Positions 52,433-62,128 of a stretch of DNA of 64,000 nt are shown here, one piece after another. A program made the position numbers and the translations under genes. The notes beneath the pieces were generated by a model. It was not told where the DNA came from, made no database searches, and saw only the letters and a list, made by a program, of their open reading frames with translations. The DNA comes from Myxococcales bacterium (GTDB lineage Bacteria > Myxococcota_A > Polyangia > Haliangiales > Haliangiaceae), in contig JADKKI010000029.1 of the NCBI GenBank assembly GCA_016720595.1, positions 71,754 through 135,753 of the forward strand. Reading direction: 5' to 3'. Numbering within the stretch: position 1 is the first letter of the stretch; each line of letters begins with the position of its first letter.

Positions 52433-53779
52433 GTGGAACAGCGCTTGCTGGCCGCCTGCCGGATGTCCACAAACCCCGGCGAACCCAAGGTCGCCAGCGT
52501 CGCCACGCACGCCCCCCTCGCGCCGATCGTCGCTCCGTGCCGATCCCCTGTCGAGGTGCTCCGCAAGCGGCTGGCGCTCGGCACCGGGTTCTTGATCGGG
52601 GTCGCAAGCGTCGCCGCGCTGGTCCACGCGACCGTCCTGCTCCACCCGCCGGTGCCACCGCCTGCACCCGCGGCAACTGCACCCACGCCGCCGATCACGA
52701 TCCCTGCGCCGCTCGTGATCACGATCGATCGAACGATCGAGGCGCCCTCTCCTCCCCCGCCCGGCGCGGAGCTCGGCTGCCCCGTGATCACGCGTGCCGA
52801 TCTCCCGATCGGGAGCCCGATCGATCCCCAGACGATCCCGCTCGAAGGCGAACACCCGGGCGCGGTGGTCGCCGCCGCGCAGGCGCCGCAGCTCGCGGTG
52901 CTCCACGGCACCTCCGTGTGGATCAGCGATGACGACGGACGATCGTTCGCGCGGGCGTTCGAGCAGCACGAGGTCACCCAGATCGCGATCGATCGCGACG
53001 GCATCGTCTACGCGCTCGCGGGCGACCAGCTCGGCGTTCGTCCACCGGTCGGGAAGACGCACTGGAGGACGCTCGCCGCGTGCGGCGAGGAAGCGCGATG
53101 CGAGCGCGCGATCGGCGTGGTCGGGACCAAGCTCGTGACGTTCGCCGACGAGCAGATCTCCACCACCGAAGATCAGGGGCGAACGTGGAAGCGGTTCGCG
53201 GACCCGGCGGTCGCCTGGGCCGATCACGGCGGTTCGCTGTTCGCGTGGAAGGGAGCGCTGTTCCAGGTCACCCACTACCGGGACATGTGCGGCGTCGACG
53301 ATCTGTCGACCTATCGCCTCGCCCCCAACGGCACGGTCGCCCACGACACGTTCCACAACTACTACAACCCCGACGAGGCGGTGCTCCGGGCGAGCTCCGA
53401 CGTCGATCCGACGTGGACCTGGACCGAGCGGTGCTGGACCGACACGCCCGAACGCCTCGGCCGCTGCGCGACGAGGTCCGCCACGCGGAGCGCCCTCCTG
53501 GCCGCCGCGACCCTCCTCCCCGTCGAAGGCGCGCGCACCCTCGCCGTCTACGGCGGCAGCATGGTCGAGCTGTGCCCCGCGGGCGCTCGCCAGATCTACC
53601 GTGCGTATCCCGTCGACGAGGTCGATGCAGTCGACGCCGTGGGCCGCGCGCTCGTGATGAAGGAGGCCACGCTCGTGCGGTGGTCGCCACTCCACGGCTG
53701 GCGCAAGCTCCACGTTCACGGCGGAGGTGCCGACCCAACGTGGCGACGACTGAGTGAGCGCACCGCCCCAGAGCTCTAA
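52433..53779 (+). CDS. Membrane-anchored BNR/Asp-box propeller protein
   Basis: A protein of about 448 residues with one membrane segment near residue 50-65 (LGTGFLIGVASVAALVHATV), a Pro/Ala-rich stalk (PPVPPPAPAATAPTPPITIP) and an extracytoplasmic domain with Asp-box (BNR) repeats: VWISDDDGRSFARAF and ISTTEDQGRTWKRF. Several cysteines may form disulfides. Such propellers bind carbohydrates or proteins; sialidase activity is not implied. Start uncertain: GTG at 52433 has GAGAGACGAAC in front; an ATG at 52463 is the alternative. Divergent from the radical SAM operon across about 240 bp and possibly related to it. Confidence 0.75.
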   Translation: MEQRLLAACRMSTNPGEPKVASVATHAPLAPIVAPCRSPVEVLRKRLALGTGFLIGVASVAALVHATVLLHPPVPPPAPAATAPTPPITIPAPLVITIDRTIEAPSPPPPGAELGCPVITRADLPIGSPIDPQTIPLEGEHPGAVVAAAQAPQLAVLHGTSVWISDDDGRSFARAFEQHEVTQIAIDRDGIVYALAGDQLGVRPPVGKTHWRTLAACGEEARCERAIGVVGTKLVTFADEQISTTEDQGRTWKRFADPAVAWADHGGSLFAWKGALFQVTHYRDMCGVDDLSTYRLAPNGTVAHDTFHNYYNPDEAVLRASSDVDPTWTWTERCWTDTPERLGRCATRSATRSALLAAATLLPVEGARTLAVYGGSMVELCPAGARQIYRAYPVDEVDAVDAVGRALVMKEATLVRWSPLHGWRKLHVHGGGADPTWRRLSERTAPEL

Positions 53780-53844
53780 CCAAGGAAGCTAGGAACCAGG
53801 GTAAGAGAGCGTTCTAAACAGTCCGCTGCCTGGCTTCCTTGGTT
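53778..53844. terminator. Inverted repeat between convergent genes
   Basis: AACCAAGGAAGC (53778-53789) and GCTTCCTTGGTT (53833-53844) are perfect 12-bp reverse complements separated by 43 nt. The first arm begins inside the stop codon of the propeller gene. Position between two convergent genes suggests transcription end or mRNA stabilisation, but the long loop and the presence of related words (AACCAGGGTA, GGTTCCTGGG) also allow a protein-binding repeat. Confidence 0.4.
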
Positions 53845-53917
53845 CCTGGGTTTGAATTCAGGGAATGCGCCCCGCGGATCACAGATCGGCCACTCTCGAC
53901 CGTGCGGCCAGCGCAGG

Positions 53918-54583
53918 TCAGCGCTTCCGCGCGAGCCAGATGTAGTAGCGCGGCCCGCCCGGCGTGGTCGGCGTGGCGCGCAGCTGCTCGACGGTGAACC
54001 CCACCTCCTTGAGCCAGATCGTGAACGTGCGCGAGGGAAACGCCGACCACACCGCGAGCAGCCCACCCGCACGCAGCGCCGAGCGGGCGCGCGTCAGGCC
54101 GGCGCGCTTGTAGAGGCGCGCGTTGTCGTCGTGCGTGAGCGCATCCGGGCCGTTGTCGACGTCGAGGAGGATCGCGTCGTACTTCGCACGCTTGGCGATC
54201 ACGCGGCCGACGTCATCGACGATCACGCGCACGCGCGGATCCGCGAGCGGCTTCCCGGCCAGCTTGCCGTGCACGCCCTTGTTCCAGCGCACGACCGCCG
54301 GCACCAGCTCCGCCACCACGACCTTGGCGGTGGCCGGCAACCGATCGAGCGCGGCGCGCAGCGTGTAGCCGAGGCCGAGCCCGCCGATCAGCACGCGCGG
54401 GGCGGCGATCCCGATCAGCCGATCGGCGACCACGCGCCCGAGCTCGTCCTCCGAGCCGTGCTCGTGGCTCGACATCAGGCTGCGCCCATCGACCGAGATC
54501 GCGATGTGCTTGTCCCAGCGGGTGAGCACCATCACCTTGCCGTCGGGCAGGGTCACGCGCTCGAGGACTTCGTCGTCGTTCAC
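53918..54583 (-). CDS. Spermidine synthase-like methyltransferase-fold protein
   Basis: A 221-residue protein with the Rossmann-like fold of spermidine synthases and their distant relatives. Visible: RVLIGGLGLGYTLRAALDRL (nucleotide/SAM-binding loop GGLGLG), an acidic strand end in KVVVAELVPAVVRWNKG, and YDAILLDVDNGPDALTHDDN in the region of the catalytic aspartate. It lacks the usual N-terminal beta domain, being shorter than SpeE (about 280). True aminopropyl transferase activity is unproven. The GTG start is followed by NDDEVLERV. It lies 32 bp behind the large PPC lipoprotein gene on the same strand. Confidence 0.82.
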   Translation of the reverse strand: MNDDEVLERVTLPDGKVMVLTRWDKHIAISVDGRSLMSSHEHGSEDELGRVVADRLIGIAAPRVLIGGLGLGYTLRAALDRLPATAKVVVAELVPAVVRWNKGVHGKLAGKPLADPRVRVIVDDVGRVIAKRAKYDAILLDVDNGPDALTHDDNARLYKRAGLTRARSALRAGGLLAVWSAFPSRTFTIWLKEVGFTVEQLRATPTTPGGPRYYIWLARKR

Positions 54584-54615
54584 GCGCGGAGTGTCCCACA
54601 CCTCGAAGCGAGGGC

Positions 54616-56646
54616 TCAGGGCGCGACGAGCTTGTAGGCGTTGCGCGCGCCGTTGTAGCCGTACACCCGCACGCTGCCGCCGGCGGGCACCGTGACCTGC
54701 TCGGTGTTCGCCGTGCTCTCGCTGACCTGCGTCCGCGTGCCGTTGGCATCGTACGCGGCGAGATCGAGATCGCCGCTGGCATGAAGGAACTCGATGCGCA
54801 CAATGCCGCCGGCCGCGAGCTTGAACCAATCCTCGTCCGCGGCGCAGATCTCGAGGCTCGCGATCGTGCCCGCCGCCGCGCGCGCGGTGGTGCGGCTGTC
54901 GTTGGGCTCCTGCGCATCGGTGCACGTCGGCGCGCCGCCGCCGGTGGGGAGCTCGCAATACGGCGTGGCGTCCACGGTGGCGACCGTGTCGGTCGCGACG
55001 TTGCGCTGCGGGCAGGATTCGTCCTCGGACCACGCCTTCCAGTCCGAGGCACGGCCGAGCGTCGCCGCATATGCGGACCACTTCTGATAGCCGTCCTGGC
55101 GGGAGGCGAACACGGTCGGCGCGATGCAGGTGCCCGCGGCCTCGGCGGCGGCCTCCTCGGCGGCGGCCTGCTTCATCACCAGGTCGTACATCGCGGCCGT
55201 CGACGAGTTCCAGCAGCACGTCTTGCTCTTGGTGTACTCGAGCTCGCCGAGCACGTAGTCCGCGAGCTCGCGATAGGTCGCATCGACCTGCGCGGTGGTC
55301 TGGCCGAACGCGGAGCGCGAGACCTGATACAGCTGCTCGAACGCGTGCTCGCGCCGCTCGCGCGCGCTGCACGAGGCCGGGTACTGCGAGAGGTGGTGGC
55401 GCGCATCCGCGATCTGCTGGAGCAGCTCGGTGCGCTGCTGCTGCGGCGTGACCTGCCCGAGGATCTGCTGGAAGCGCGCCGGGCGCTCCGCGATCCGCGC
55501 GTACGCCGTCGAGTTGATCCAGCTCGCCTCGTCGCCGGCCATCCAGGTGTTCGTCCAGTAGCCGCCCACGTTCTTCGCCACGCGCCAGCGCTTGAGGCCG
55601 CCGCCGAGCTTCGCGTACTGATCACCGTCGGAGTTGATGCCCGGCCCGCCGGTGTAGTCGCTCGTGAAGTAGCTCTTCGAGGACTGCCCGCTCTCGCGCA
55701 CGCCCTGCCGCCGCGGCATCGAGCCGCTGATCGTCGTGACGTCCTTGCTCCCGCCCGGCAGGTCGTGGACCTCCTTGACCACGAGCGTGTGGCCGATGCC
55801 GCTGCGCTGCCAGCGCTCGATCAACGTGTCGCCCGCGCGCACCGAGTCGGGAACGATGTTGTACGTGTTCGCGGCATCGGCGAGGTTCATCGAGCCCAGG
55901 TAGTCGAGGGCCATCACGGTGAAGTAGCCCGCGCGCTTGTTGAGGTGCAGCTCGTCGAGGTACGTGCCGAACGTCGCCGTCGGGCTGATCGCGACCTGGG
56001 TGTCGTCGCCACCGGCGATCCGCTTGGCGCGCAGCGTGGTGTCCTTCGGCCACGAGACGTCCCAGCCCGCGGTCTTCGAGAAGTCCTTGTACTTGATCGC
56101 GAACTCGGGAGAGCTCGCGTAGCGGCCCGCGGCGGTGCGCACACCGTTGTGCCCGAAGTACACGCGCGCACCCGTCGCATCCTGCGATTCGAAGAACAGC
56201 GGCAGCTCGTACCAGGCGGCGAACGTGATCCGCAGGAACAGCGACATCTCCGCGCACTCGAGGCTCGGCGAGGGCAGCGTCTTGCCCCACGGCGTGGTCA
56301 CCCGGACCGTGGTCGAGTAGCCGTCGACCGACGGGATCCACTCGAGCGAGGCGACCCACGCGCCATACTTCGCATCCCAGGTGAGCCCACTGTTTGCGGC
56401 CCACGCGAGTCCCGCCGCCTTGGCCGCGGTGGTGTCGACGTCCTCCCACTTGTTGCGGGCGGTCCACACCTGCGTGCGCGAGGTATCGGTGGCGACCAGC
56501 AGGCCCTTGCGCAGCTCGGAGTCCTCCTTGCCTGGCGGTGGCGTCGGCTCGAGCGGCCCAGCCATGCCCCACTCGTCGTCGAGATCGACGATCTCCTCCT
56601 GCGAACATCCAACCGCCATCAGGCAGACCAACGCGAACCGCTTCAT
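54616..56646 (-). CDS. Lipoprotein with possible papain/NlpC-like domain and PPC tail
   Basis: A 676-residue lipoprotein (lipobox CLMAVGC, Cys14). The N-terminal half contains SPSLECAEMSLFLRITFAAW with Cys131 at a helix start and RSGIGHTLVVKEVHDL with His286 at a strand start, the geometry of papain-fold or NlpC/P60-like cysteine hydrolases, though I cannot name a family. A helical region follows (AFEQLYQVSRSAFGQTTAQV), and the last 90 residues are a pre-peptidase C-terminal (PPC) domain: DAQEPNDSRTTARAAAG, CAADEDWFKLAAGG and IEFLHASGDLDLAAYDANG. PPC domains are common on secreted hydrolases of predatory bacteria. The ATG at 56646 leads straight into the signal peptide. Confidence 0.78.
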   Translation of the reverse strand: MKRFALVCLMAVGCSQEEIVDLDDEWGMAGPLEPTPPPGKEDSELRKGLLVATDTSRTQVWTARNKWEDVDTTAAKAAGLAWAANSGLTWDAKYGAWVASLEWIPSVDGYSTTVRVTTPWGKTLPSPSLECAEMSLFLRITFAAWYELPLFFESQDATGARVYFGHNGVRTAAGRYASSPEFAIKYKDFSKTAGWDVSWPKDTTLRAKRIAGGDDTQVAISPTATFGTYLDELHLNKRAGYFTVMALDYLGSMNLADAANTYNIVPDSVRAGDTLIERWQRSGIGHTLVVKEVHDLPGGSKDVTTISGSMPRRQGVRESGQSSKSYFTSDYTGGPGINSDGDQYAKLGGGLKRWRVAKNVGGYWTNTWMAGDEASWINSTAYARIAERPARFQQILGQVTPQQQRTELLQQIADARHHLSQYPASCSARERREHAFEQLYQVSRSAFGQTTAQVDATYRELADYVLGELEYTKSKTCCWNSSTAAMYDLVMKQAAAEEAAAEAAGTCIAPTVFASRQDGYQKWSAYAATLGRASDWKAWSEDESCPQRNVATDTVATVDATPYCELPTGGGAPTCTDAQEPNDSRTTARAAAGTIASLEICAADEDWFKLAAGGIVRIEFLHASGDLDLAAYDANGTRTQVSESTANTEQVTVPAGGSVRVYGYNGARNAYKLVAP

Positions 56647-56761
56647 GGCCCGCGCCACGAGCATCGCGTGTGCCGGTCGGACCGCACGTGAGATCAGGAG
56701 CTTGGGCGAGAACACCGATGCGGTGAGTACGCTCCGGCTACTCGACTAGCCGGGCACGTTG

Positions 56762-57241
56762 TCATCGCTTCGCGGCAGCGAGCATCGCGCCGCGGCGCGC
56801 GAGGCTCTCCGGCGGCCAGTACCGGGCGGAGTCGTAGTACTCGGGAAACGACAGCGCGCCCGGGGGCAGCACGAGCCAGGCCTGCTTCGAATCCGTGAAG
56901 ATGTGGATGTCGGGCGGCGCGAGGTTCGGATCGTCGAGCGTGCCGACGCGGACGAACTTCACGGTGGGGAAGCTGTACGTGCTCCACAGCGCGATCTTGC
57001 AGGTCGGGCAACGCGAGATCTGCTGGCCGCGTCCGCTCTCCGAAGGCGTGGCGATCACCTCGGGCGTACCGCTCAACAAGTTCACGCGCCCCGCCTCGAT
57101 CAGCGCGTTGATCGCGAACGCCGATCCGGTCTCGCGTTGACACCACCGGCAGTGACAGCAGTGGACGAACATCGGCGCTGTCGACATCCGGTAGCGAACC
57201 GCCTTGCAGTCACAGCCGCCCTCGGCCGGAAACCCGCTCAC
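56762..57241 (-). CDS. GFA (CENP-V-type, glutathione-dependent formaldehyde-activating-like) zinc protein
   Basis: A 159-residue protein of the GFA family, which share a zinc-binding beta fold. The zinc-binding cysteines are in GGCDCKAVRY (Cys10, Cys12), HCCHCRWCQRETGSAF (Cys31, Cys34 and the conserved T-G-S-A-F) and RCPTCKIALW, and the WST/FP element WSTYSFPTVKFVRVGTLDDP is typical. Family members have been linked to formaldehyde-glutathione adducts, but most are of unknown function. GTG start. Divergent from the NudC gene, 111 bp apart, with CIRCE-like half sites between. Confidence 0.9.
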   Translation of the reverse strand: MSGFPAEGGCDCKAVRYRMSTAPMFVHCCHCRWCQRETGSAFAINALIEAGRVNLLSGTPEVIATPSESGRGQQISRCPTCKIALWSTYSFPTVKFVRVGTLDDPNLAPPDIHIFTDSKQAWLVLPPGALSFPEYYDSARYWPPESLARRGAMLAAAKR

Positions 57242-57308
57242 TGCCCGGCCTCCGCATGCGGACCAGAGCCGAAGGGTCGCGAGCGTTGCGGGGTGTTCAC
57301 GAACCTTC

Positions 57309-57343
57309 TTAGCACCGAAGTGCTCGGTGTCCCGCCGTGCTAA
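57309..57343. promoter_or_regulatory. CIRCE-like half sites with extended spacing upstream of nudC-groES-groEL
   Basis: TTAGCAC (57309-57315) and GTGCTAA (57337-57343) are exact reverse complements and equal the outer half sites of the HrcA operator CIRCE (TTAGCACTC-N9-GAGTGCTAA), but the gap between them is 21 nt instead of 13. An extra AGTGCT (57319-57324) sits inside. It lies 10 bp upstream of the GTG of nudC, which is followed directionally by groES and groEL. No standard CIRCE is seen in the 66 bp before groES. Confidence 0.35.
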
Positions 57344-57352
57344 GCGGCAGGG

Positions 57353-58141
57353 GTGTTCACCCCTGGCGTGACGACCTCACACACCCACGGCCTGCTGTTC
57401 GTGATCTCGGGGCAAGCACTGCACGTGGTCCGCGATGCTCGCCCGATGGTGCCGACCGGCGAGGCCGGCACCGCGCTCTACCTCGGCGACCTCGATGGCC
57501 AGCCGTGCTTCGCGCGCGTGCTCGGCACCGAGGCACCACCCGAGGGCTCCGAGCCGATGCCGCTGCGCCAGCTGTTCGGAGCGCTCGCGGACGAGGAGTT
57601 CGCGATCGCCACGCGCGCCCTCGGCCTCACGGCGTGGGAGCACGACCATGCCCACTGCGGCCGCTGCGGCGCCACCACCGAGCGATCGAGCTCCGAGCGC
57701 CTCCGCAGCTGCATCACCTGCGGACACGGGGCCTACCCTCGCCTGTCGCCGGCGGTGATCGTGCTGGTCGAGCGCGAAGGGCGCTGCCTGCTCGCCCGCA
57801 ACGCGCGGACCCGCATGCCGTTCTTCTCCACCCTCGCGGGCTTCGTGGAGGTCGGGGAGACCCTCGAGGAGTGCGTGGTGCGGGAGATCCGCGAGGAGGC
57901 CTCCATCGAGATCGCCGACATCCGCTACTTCGGCAGCCAGCCGTGGCCGTTCTCGAACTCCCTGATGATCGGCTTCACGGCCCGCTGGGCGAGCGGTGAA
58001 GTTGTCCCCGATCCTACCGAGATCATGGACGCCGGCTGGTTCGCTCCCGACGAGCTGCCCACCGTGCCACCGAAGCTCTCGATCGCCCGCGAGCTGATCG
58101 ACGACTTCGTGCGCCGCCACAGCCTCCCCAGGCCCGAATAG
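57353..58141 (+). CDS. nudC: NADH pyrophosphatase NudC (NAD-capped RNA hydrolase type)
   Basis: A 262-residue Nudix hydrolase that cleaves NADH and can remove NAD caps from RNA. The zinc ribbon has four cysteines, Cys102, Cys105, Cys120, Cys123 (CGRCG and CITCG), the Nudix box is complete at GFVEVGETLEECVVREIREE (163-182), and the NudC-specific SQPWPF motif is present at 195-200. The N-terminal domain of about 95 residues is divergent. GTG start with GGCAGGG in front; a second GTG five codons on is possible. It runs in the same direction as groES, 66 bp upstream, and might be part of the same heat-shock unit. Confidence 0.93.
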   Translation: MFTPGVTTSHTHGLLFVISGQALHVVRDARPMVPTGEAGTALYLGDLDGQPCFARVLGTEAPPEGSEPMPLRQLFGALADEEFAIATRALGLTAWEHDHAHCGRCGATTERSSSERLRSCITCGHGAYPRLSPAVIVLVEREGRCLLARNARTRMPFFSTLAGFVEVGETLEECVVREIREEASIEIADIRYFGSQPWPFSNSLMIGFTARWASGEVVPDPTEIMDAGWFAPDELPTVPPKLSIARELIDDFVRRHSLPRPE

Positions 58142-58207
58142 CGCACGACGTGACACGATCGTGGTGTGGGGGCGTTGTGCTTCCGCGGCGAAGGGCCATG
58201 GTGCTCC

Positions 58208-58498
58208 ATGAAGATCCGCCCGCTACACGACAAGATCGTTGCCACCCGAATCGTCGAGAAGGACAAGACCGCCGGCGGTCTGTTCATCCCCGACAACGCC
58301 AAGGAGAAGCCCATGGAGGCGCTGGTGATCTCGGTGGGCACCGGCAAGATGCTCGACAAGGGCGTGCTTCAGCCGATGACCGTGAAGGCCGGCGACAAGA
58401 TCCTGATCGGCAAGTACACGGGCTCCGAGGTGAAGCTCGACGGCCAAGACCACATCATCGTCAGCGAAGACGAAGTCCTCGCGATCCTGGAGGGCTAA
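58208..58498 (+). CDS. groES: Co-chaperonin GroES
   Basis: A 96-residue GroES heptamer subunit, the lid of the GroEL folding chamber. The start [15 protein letters not shown], the mobile loop region [20 protein letters not shown] (about 17-36) and the end [15 protein letters not shown] are all typical. The usual length is 95-100. groEL begins 8 bp after its stop, the standard two-gene operon. The preceding intergenic region has a perfect 10-bp palindrome CACGATCGTG (58154-58163) but no classical CIRCE. The ribosome binding site is weak (GAAGGG, about 14 nt upstream). Confidence 0.96.
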   Translation: MKIRPLHDKIVATRIVEKDKTAGGLFIPDNAKEKPMEALVISVGTGKMLDKGVLQPMTVKAGDKILIGKYTGSEVKLDGQDHIIVSEDEVLAILEG

Positions 58499-58505
58499 CG
58501 TAACC

Positions 58506-60104
<1,599 letters not shown>

Positions 60105-60128
60105 GCCAGCCTCTCGACAAACGCGGCC

Positions 60129-61226
60129 GTGGGGGTCAACTTGATCCTCATGCGCCTCAGCGGCCTGCGTCGTGAACGAGCCCTCGCCTCCTCTCAGTTC
60201 AAGGAGGGCTCGTTCCGCAACACGTTCGATGTCCGTGCCGCGCTCGCCGGCCCGAAGCTCCCCGTGCTGCGCGAGTTCCTGTTCGGCGGCGCCAAGCGCA
60301 AGCCGCCCGGCGTGATCCCCGTCGCGTCGCCGCTCGAGGCGTGGACCCGCGAGATCTCGTCGTCGAGGTTTCGCGTGACCTGGCTCGGCCACTCCACGCT
60401 GCTCCTCGAGCTCGATGGCCTCCGCGTGCTCACCGATCCGGTGTTCGGCGCACGCCTCGGTCCATTGTCCTTCGCGGGCCCACGCAGGTTCCACGTGCCG
60501 CCGGTCACGGTGGACCAGCTCCCCAAGCTCGATGCGATCCTGGTGTCGCACGATCACTTCGATCACCTCTGCAAGCCCACGATCATCGAGCTCGCGAAGC
60601 TCCGCGTCCCGGTGATCACCTCGCTCGGCGTCGGCGTACACCTCGAGGCGTTCGGCGTGGATCCGGCGCTGATCACGGAGCTCGATTGGTACGAGTCGCA
60701 CACGATCCCCGGGGGCTCGCTCGCCTTCACCGCCACCCCTGCGCAGCACTTCTCGGGGCGGATCGGTGGGCGCAACGCCACGCTGTGGTCGTCGTGGGTG
60801 ATCCAGACCGAGAACCGGAAGGTGTTCTTCTCCGGCGACACCGGCCTCACGCCCGAGCTCGGCAGTGTGGGGCGACAGTTCGGCCCGTTCGATCTGGTGA
60901 TGCTCGAGATCGGTGCGTGGCACCCCTCGTGGGGGACCATCCACCTCGGCCCCGAGAACGCCCTGCGCGCGTTCGAGCTGCTCGGTGGCGGCACGCTGCT
61001 GCCCGTGCACTGGGGCACGTTCGACCTCGGCCTCCATCCCTGGGCGCAGCCCGCGGAGCTGCTGCTCGAGCTCGCCCACGCCGGCGGCCAGCGCGTGTTG
61101 ACCCCGCGCCTCGGCACGCCGTTCGAGCCCGCCCACGTCGAGGGTGTGGAGCCGTGGTGGCGCAGCGTCACCTCCGAGGAGGATGACGAGATCGCGCCGG
61201 TGACCGAGCCCGTCGGTCAGCCCTGA
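60129..61226 (+). CDS. Metallo-beta-lactamase fold hydrolase (NAPE-PLD/UlaG-like)
   Basis: A 365-residue MBL-fold hydrolase. The metal motif SHDHFDH is at residues 140-146, preceded by VTWLGHSTLLLELDGLRVLT, and further ligands appear in FFSGDTG and ...HLGPENA... regions with PVHWGTFDL near the end. The overall pattern resembles bacterial NAPE-PLD-like phospholipase D and UlaG-like lactonases, so a phosphodiester or lactone substrate is plausible. Start uncertain: GTG at 60129 or ATG at 60150. It is 24 bp behind groEL, perhaps read through from it. Its stop overlaps the end of the convergent small gene by 10 bp. Confidence 0.85.
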   Translation: MGVNLILMRLSGLRRERALASSQFKEGSFRNTFDVRAALAGPKLPVLREFLFGGAKRKPPGVIPVASPLEAWTREISSSRFRVTWLGHSTLLLELDGLRVLTDPVFGARLGPLSFAGPRRFHVPPVTVDQLPKLDAILVSHDHFDHLCKPTIIELAKLRVPVITSLGVGVHLEAFGVDPALITELDWYESHTIPGGSLAFTATPAQHFSGRIGGRNATLWSSWVIQTENRKVFFSGDTGLTPELGSVGRQFGPFDLVMLEIGAWHPSWGTIHLGPENALRAFELLGGGTLLPVHWGTFDLGLHPWAQPAELLLELAHAGGQRVLTPRLGTPFEPAHVEGVEPWWRSVTSEEDDEIAPVTEPVGQP

Positions 61227-61426
61227 CCACGAACGAGCGAGCGCACCGCGCCCACGGTGATCGCCACGATCGCCCCTGCGCCGCCGCACATCACGATCGG
61301 GATCCCCGCGAGGAGCCCGACGACGGCACCGATCCCGAGCCCGGGGATCACCGCCGTGCGTGCACCTTCGATCGCCCGCCGTACGCGCCCGTGACCAGGC
61401 TCGTCGGCGACCAACACCGCCGTCAC
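61217..61426 (-). CDS. Small membrane protein coupled to glycine-zipper peptide gene, immunity candidate
   Basis: A 69-residue protein starting at a GTG that overlaps the TGA of the second double-glycine peptide gene (GTGA). A basic N-terminal part (VTAVLVADEPGHGRVRRAIE) is followed by two hydrophobic segments (TAVIPGLGIGAVVGLLAG and IPIVMCGGAGAIVAITVGAV) and a short basic tail. Small coupled membrane proteins next to class II bacteriocins are usually immunity proteins; here that is inference from position and layout only. It could also be a fourth peptide, but it lacks a double-glycine leader. Confidence 0.55.
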   Translation of the reverse strand: MTAVLVADEPGHGRVRRAIEGARTAVIPGLGIGAVVGLLAGIPIVMCGGAGAIVAITVGAVRSLVRGQG

Positions 61427-61779
61427 TTGCCCCAGGTGTTGTAGATGCCCTTGGCGAGGCCACCGATGTATCCGGCGGTCCCGCCGAACGCCGCGCCGAT
61501 GCCGCCACCGGCCGCACCGCCCGCGACCCACCCGGGCACGCTGCCGACACCCGGCACGGCGACCGCACCGGCGCCCGCGCCGATCACACCGCCGGCCACC
61601 GTGCCGACTGCAGCACCGGTCGCCGCGCCGTACTCGGCGCCGGTCTTGGCGCTCGAGAACGCCTCGCCCCAGTCGACGCCGCCCGTCACGGCGTCGAGCG
61701 CGTCGCGATCGATCGACCCGATGGTCGACCCCATGGTCGAAGCGATGGTCTCGTAGCTGGTCTCGTGGTTGGTCATCAT
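61423..61779 (-). CDS. Double-glycine leader, glycine-zipper peptide (copy B)
   Basis: A 118-residue precursor. The leader of about 33 residues ends in IDRDALDAVTGG, a double-glycine cleavage site, and the core of 85 residues (GVDWGEAFSSAKTGAEYGAA onward) is rich in Gly/Ala with GxxxG repeats, a glycine zipper typical of pore-forming class II bacteriocins and similar secreted peptides. The core differs from copy A in only 8 of 85 positions, while the leaders differ strongly. Starts 5 bp after the stop of copy A, and its own stop overlaps a small membrane protein gene. No peptidase-transporter (PCAT) is in the window. Confidence 0.78.
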   Translation of the reverse strand: MMTNHETSYETIASTMGSTIGSIDRDALDAVTGGVDWGEAFSSAKTGAEYGAATGAAVGTVAGGVIGAGAGAVAVPGVGSVPGWVAGGAAGGGIGAAFGGTAGYIGGLAKGIYNTWGK

Positions 61780-62042
61780 GACGATCACTTGCCCCACGTG
61801 TTGTAGATGCCCTTGGCGAGACCACCGACGTAGCCGGCTGCTCCACCGAACGCCGCACCGATGCCACCACCGGCCGCGCCGCCGGCGACCCACCCCGGCA
61901 CCGCGCCGAGACCGGGCACCGCCACCGCGCCAGCGCCAGCACCAACGGCCGCGCCGGCCACCGTGCCGACGGCAGTCCCCGTCGCAGCGCCGTACTCGGC
62001 GCCGGTCTTGGCGCTCGAGAACGCCTCTCCCCAGTCGACGCC
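61423..62042 (-). repeat. Recent tandem duplication of the peptide core
   Basis: The DNA encoding the 85-residue cores of copies A (about 61785-62042) and B (about 61423-61680) is closely similar, including runs of identical bases such as the segments coding GVDWGEAFSSAKTGAEYG and KGIYNTWGK. The leaders and the gap between are not conserved, so the repeat unit is the core rather than the whole gene. Confidence 0.7.
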
Positions 62043-62117
62043 GCCGGACACGGCATCGAGAGAAGCGGGATCGATCGTGGTGAACAGCAGCGGCTGCGTG
62101 CATGCGGTCGTGGACAT
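61785..62117 (-). CDS. Double-glycine leader, glycine-zipper peptide (copy A)
   Basis: A 110-residue precursor with a leader ending IDPASLDAVSGG and an 85-residue core nearly identical to copy B (77 of 85 positions). The core begins with an aromatic/acidic stretch (GVDWGEAFSSAKTGAEYG), continues with a long Gly/Ala zipper (GGAAGGGIGAAFGGAAGYVG) and ends in GIYNTWGK. A good GAGGAG ribosome binding site lies 8 nt upstream of the ATG, just behind a strong hairpin (62129-62166). Probably first gene of the A-B-membrane protein transcript. Function (bacteriocin, signalling or self-recognition peptide) is inferred from leader and core type only. Confidence 0.78.
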   Translation of the reverse strand: MSTTACTQPLLFTTIDPASLDAVSGGVDWGEAFSSAKTGAEYGAATGTAVGTVAGAAVGAGAGAVAVPGLGAVPGWVAGGAAGGGIGAAFGGAAGYVGGLAKGIYNTWGK

Positions 62118-62128
62118 TCGTGAGCTCC

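Noticed and set aside
58142..58207. Standard CIRCE element before groES
   Set aside because: No TTAGCACTC-N9-GAGTGCTAA is present; only the unrelated palindrome CACGATCGTG.
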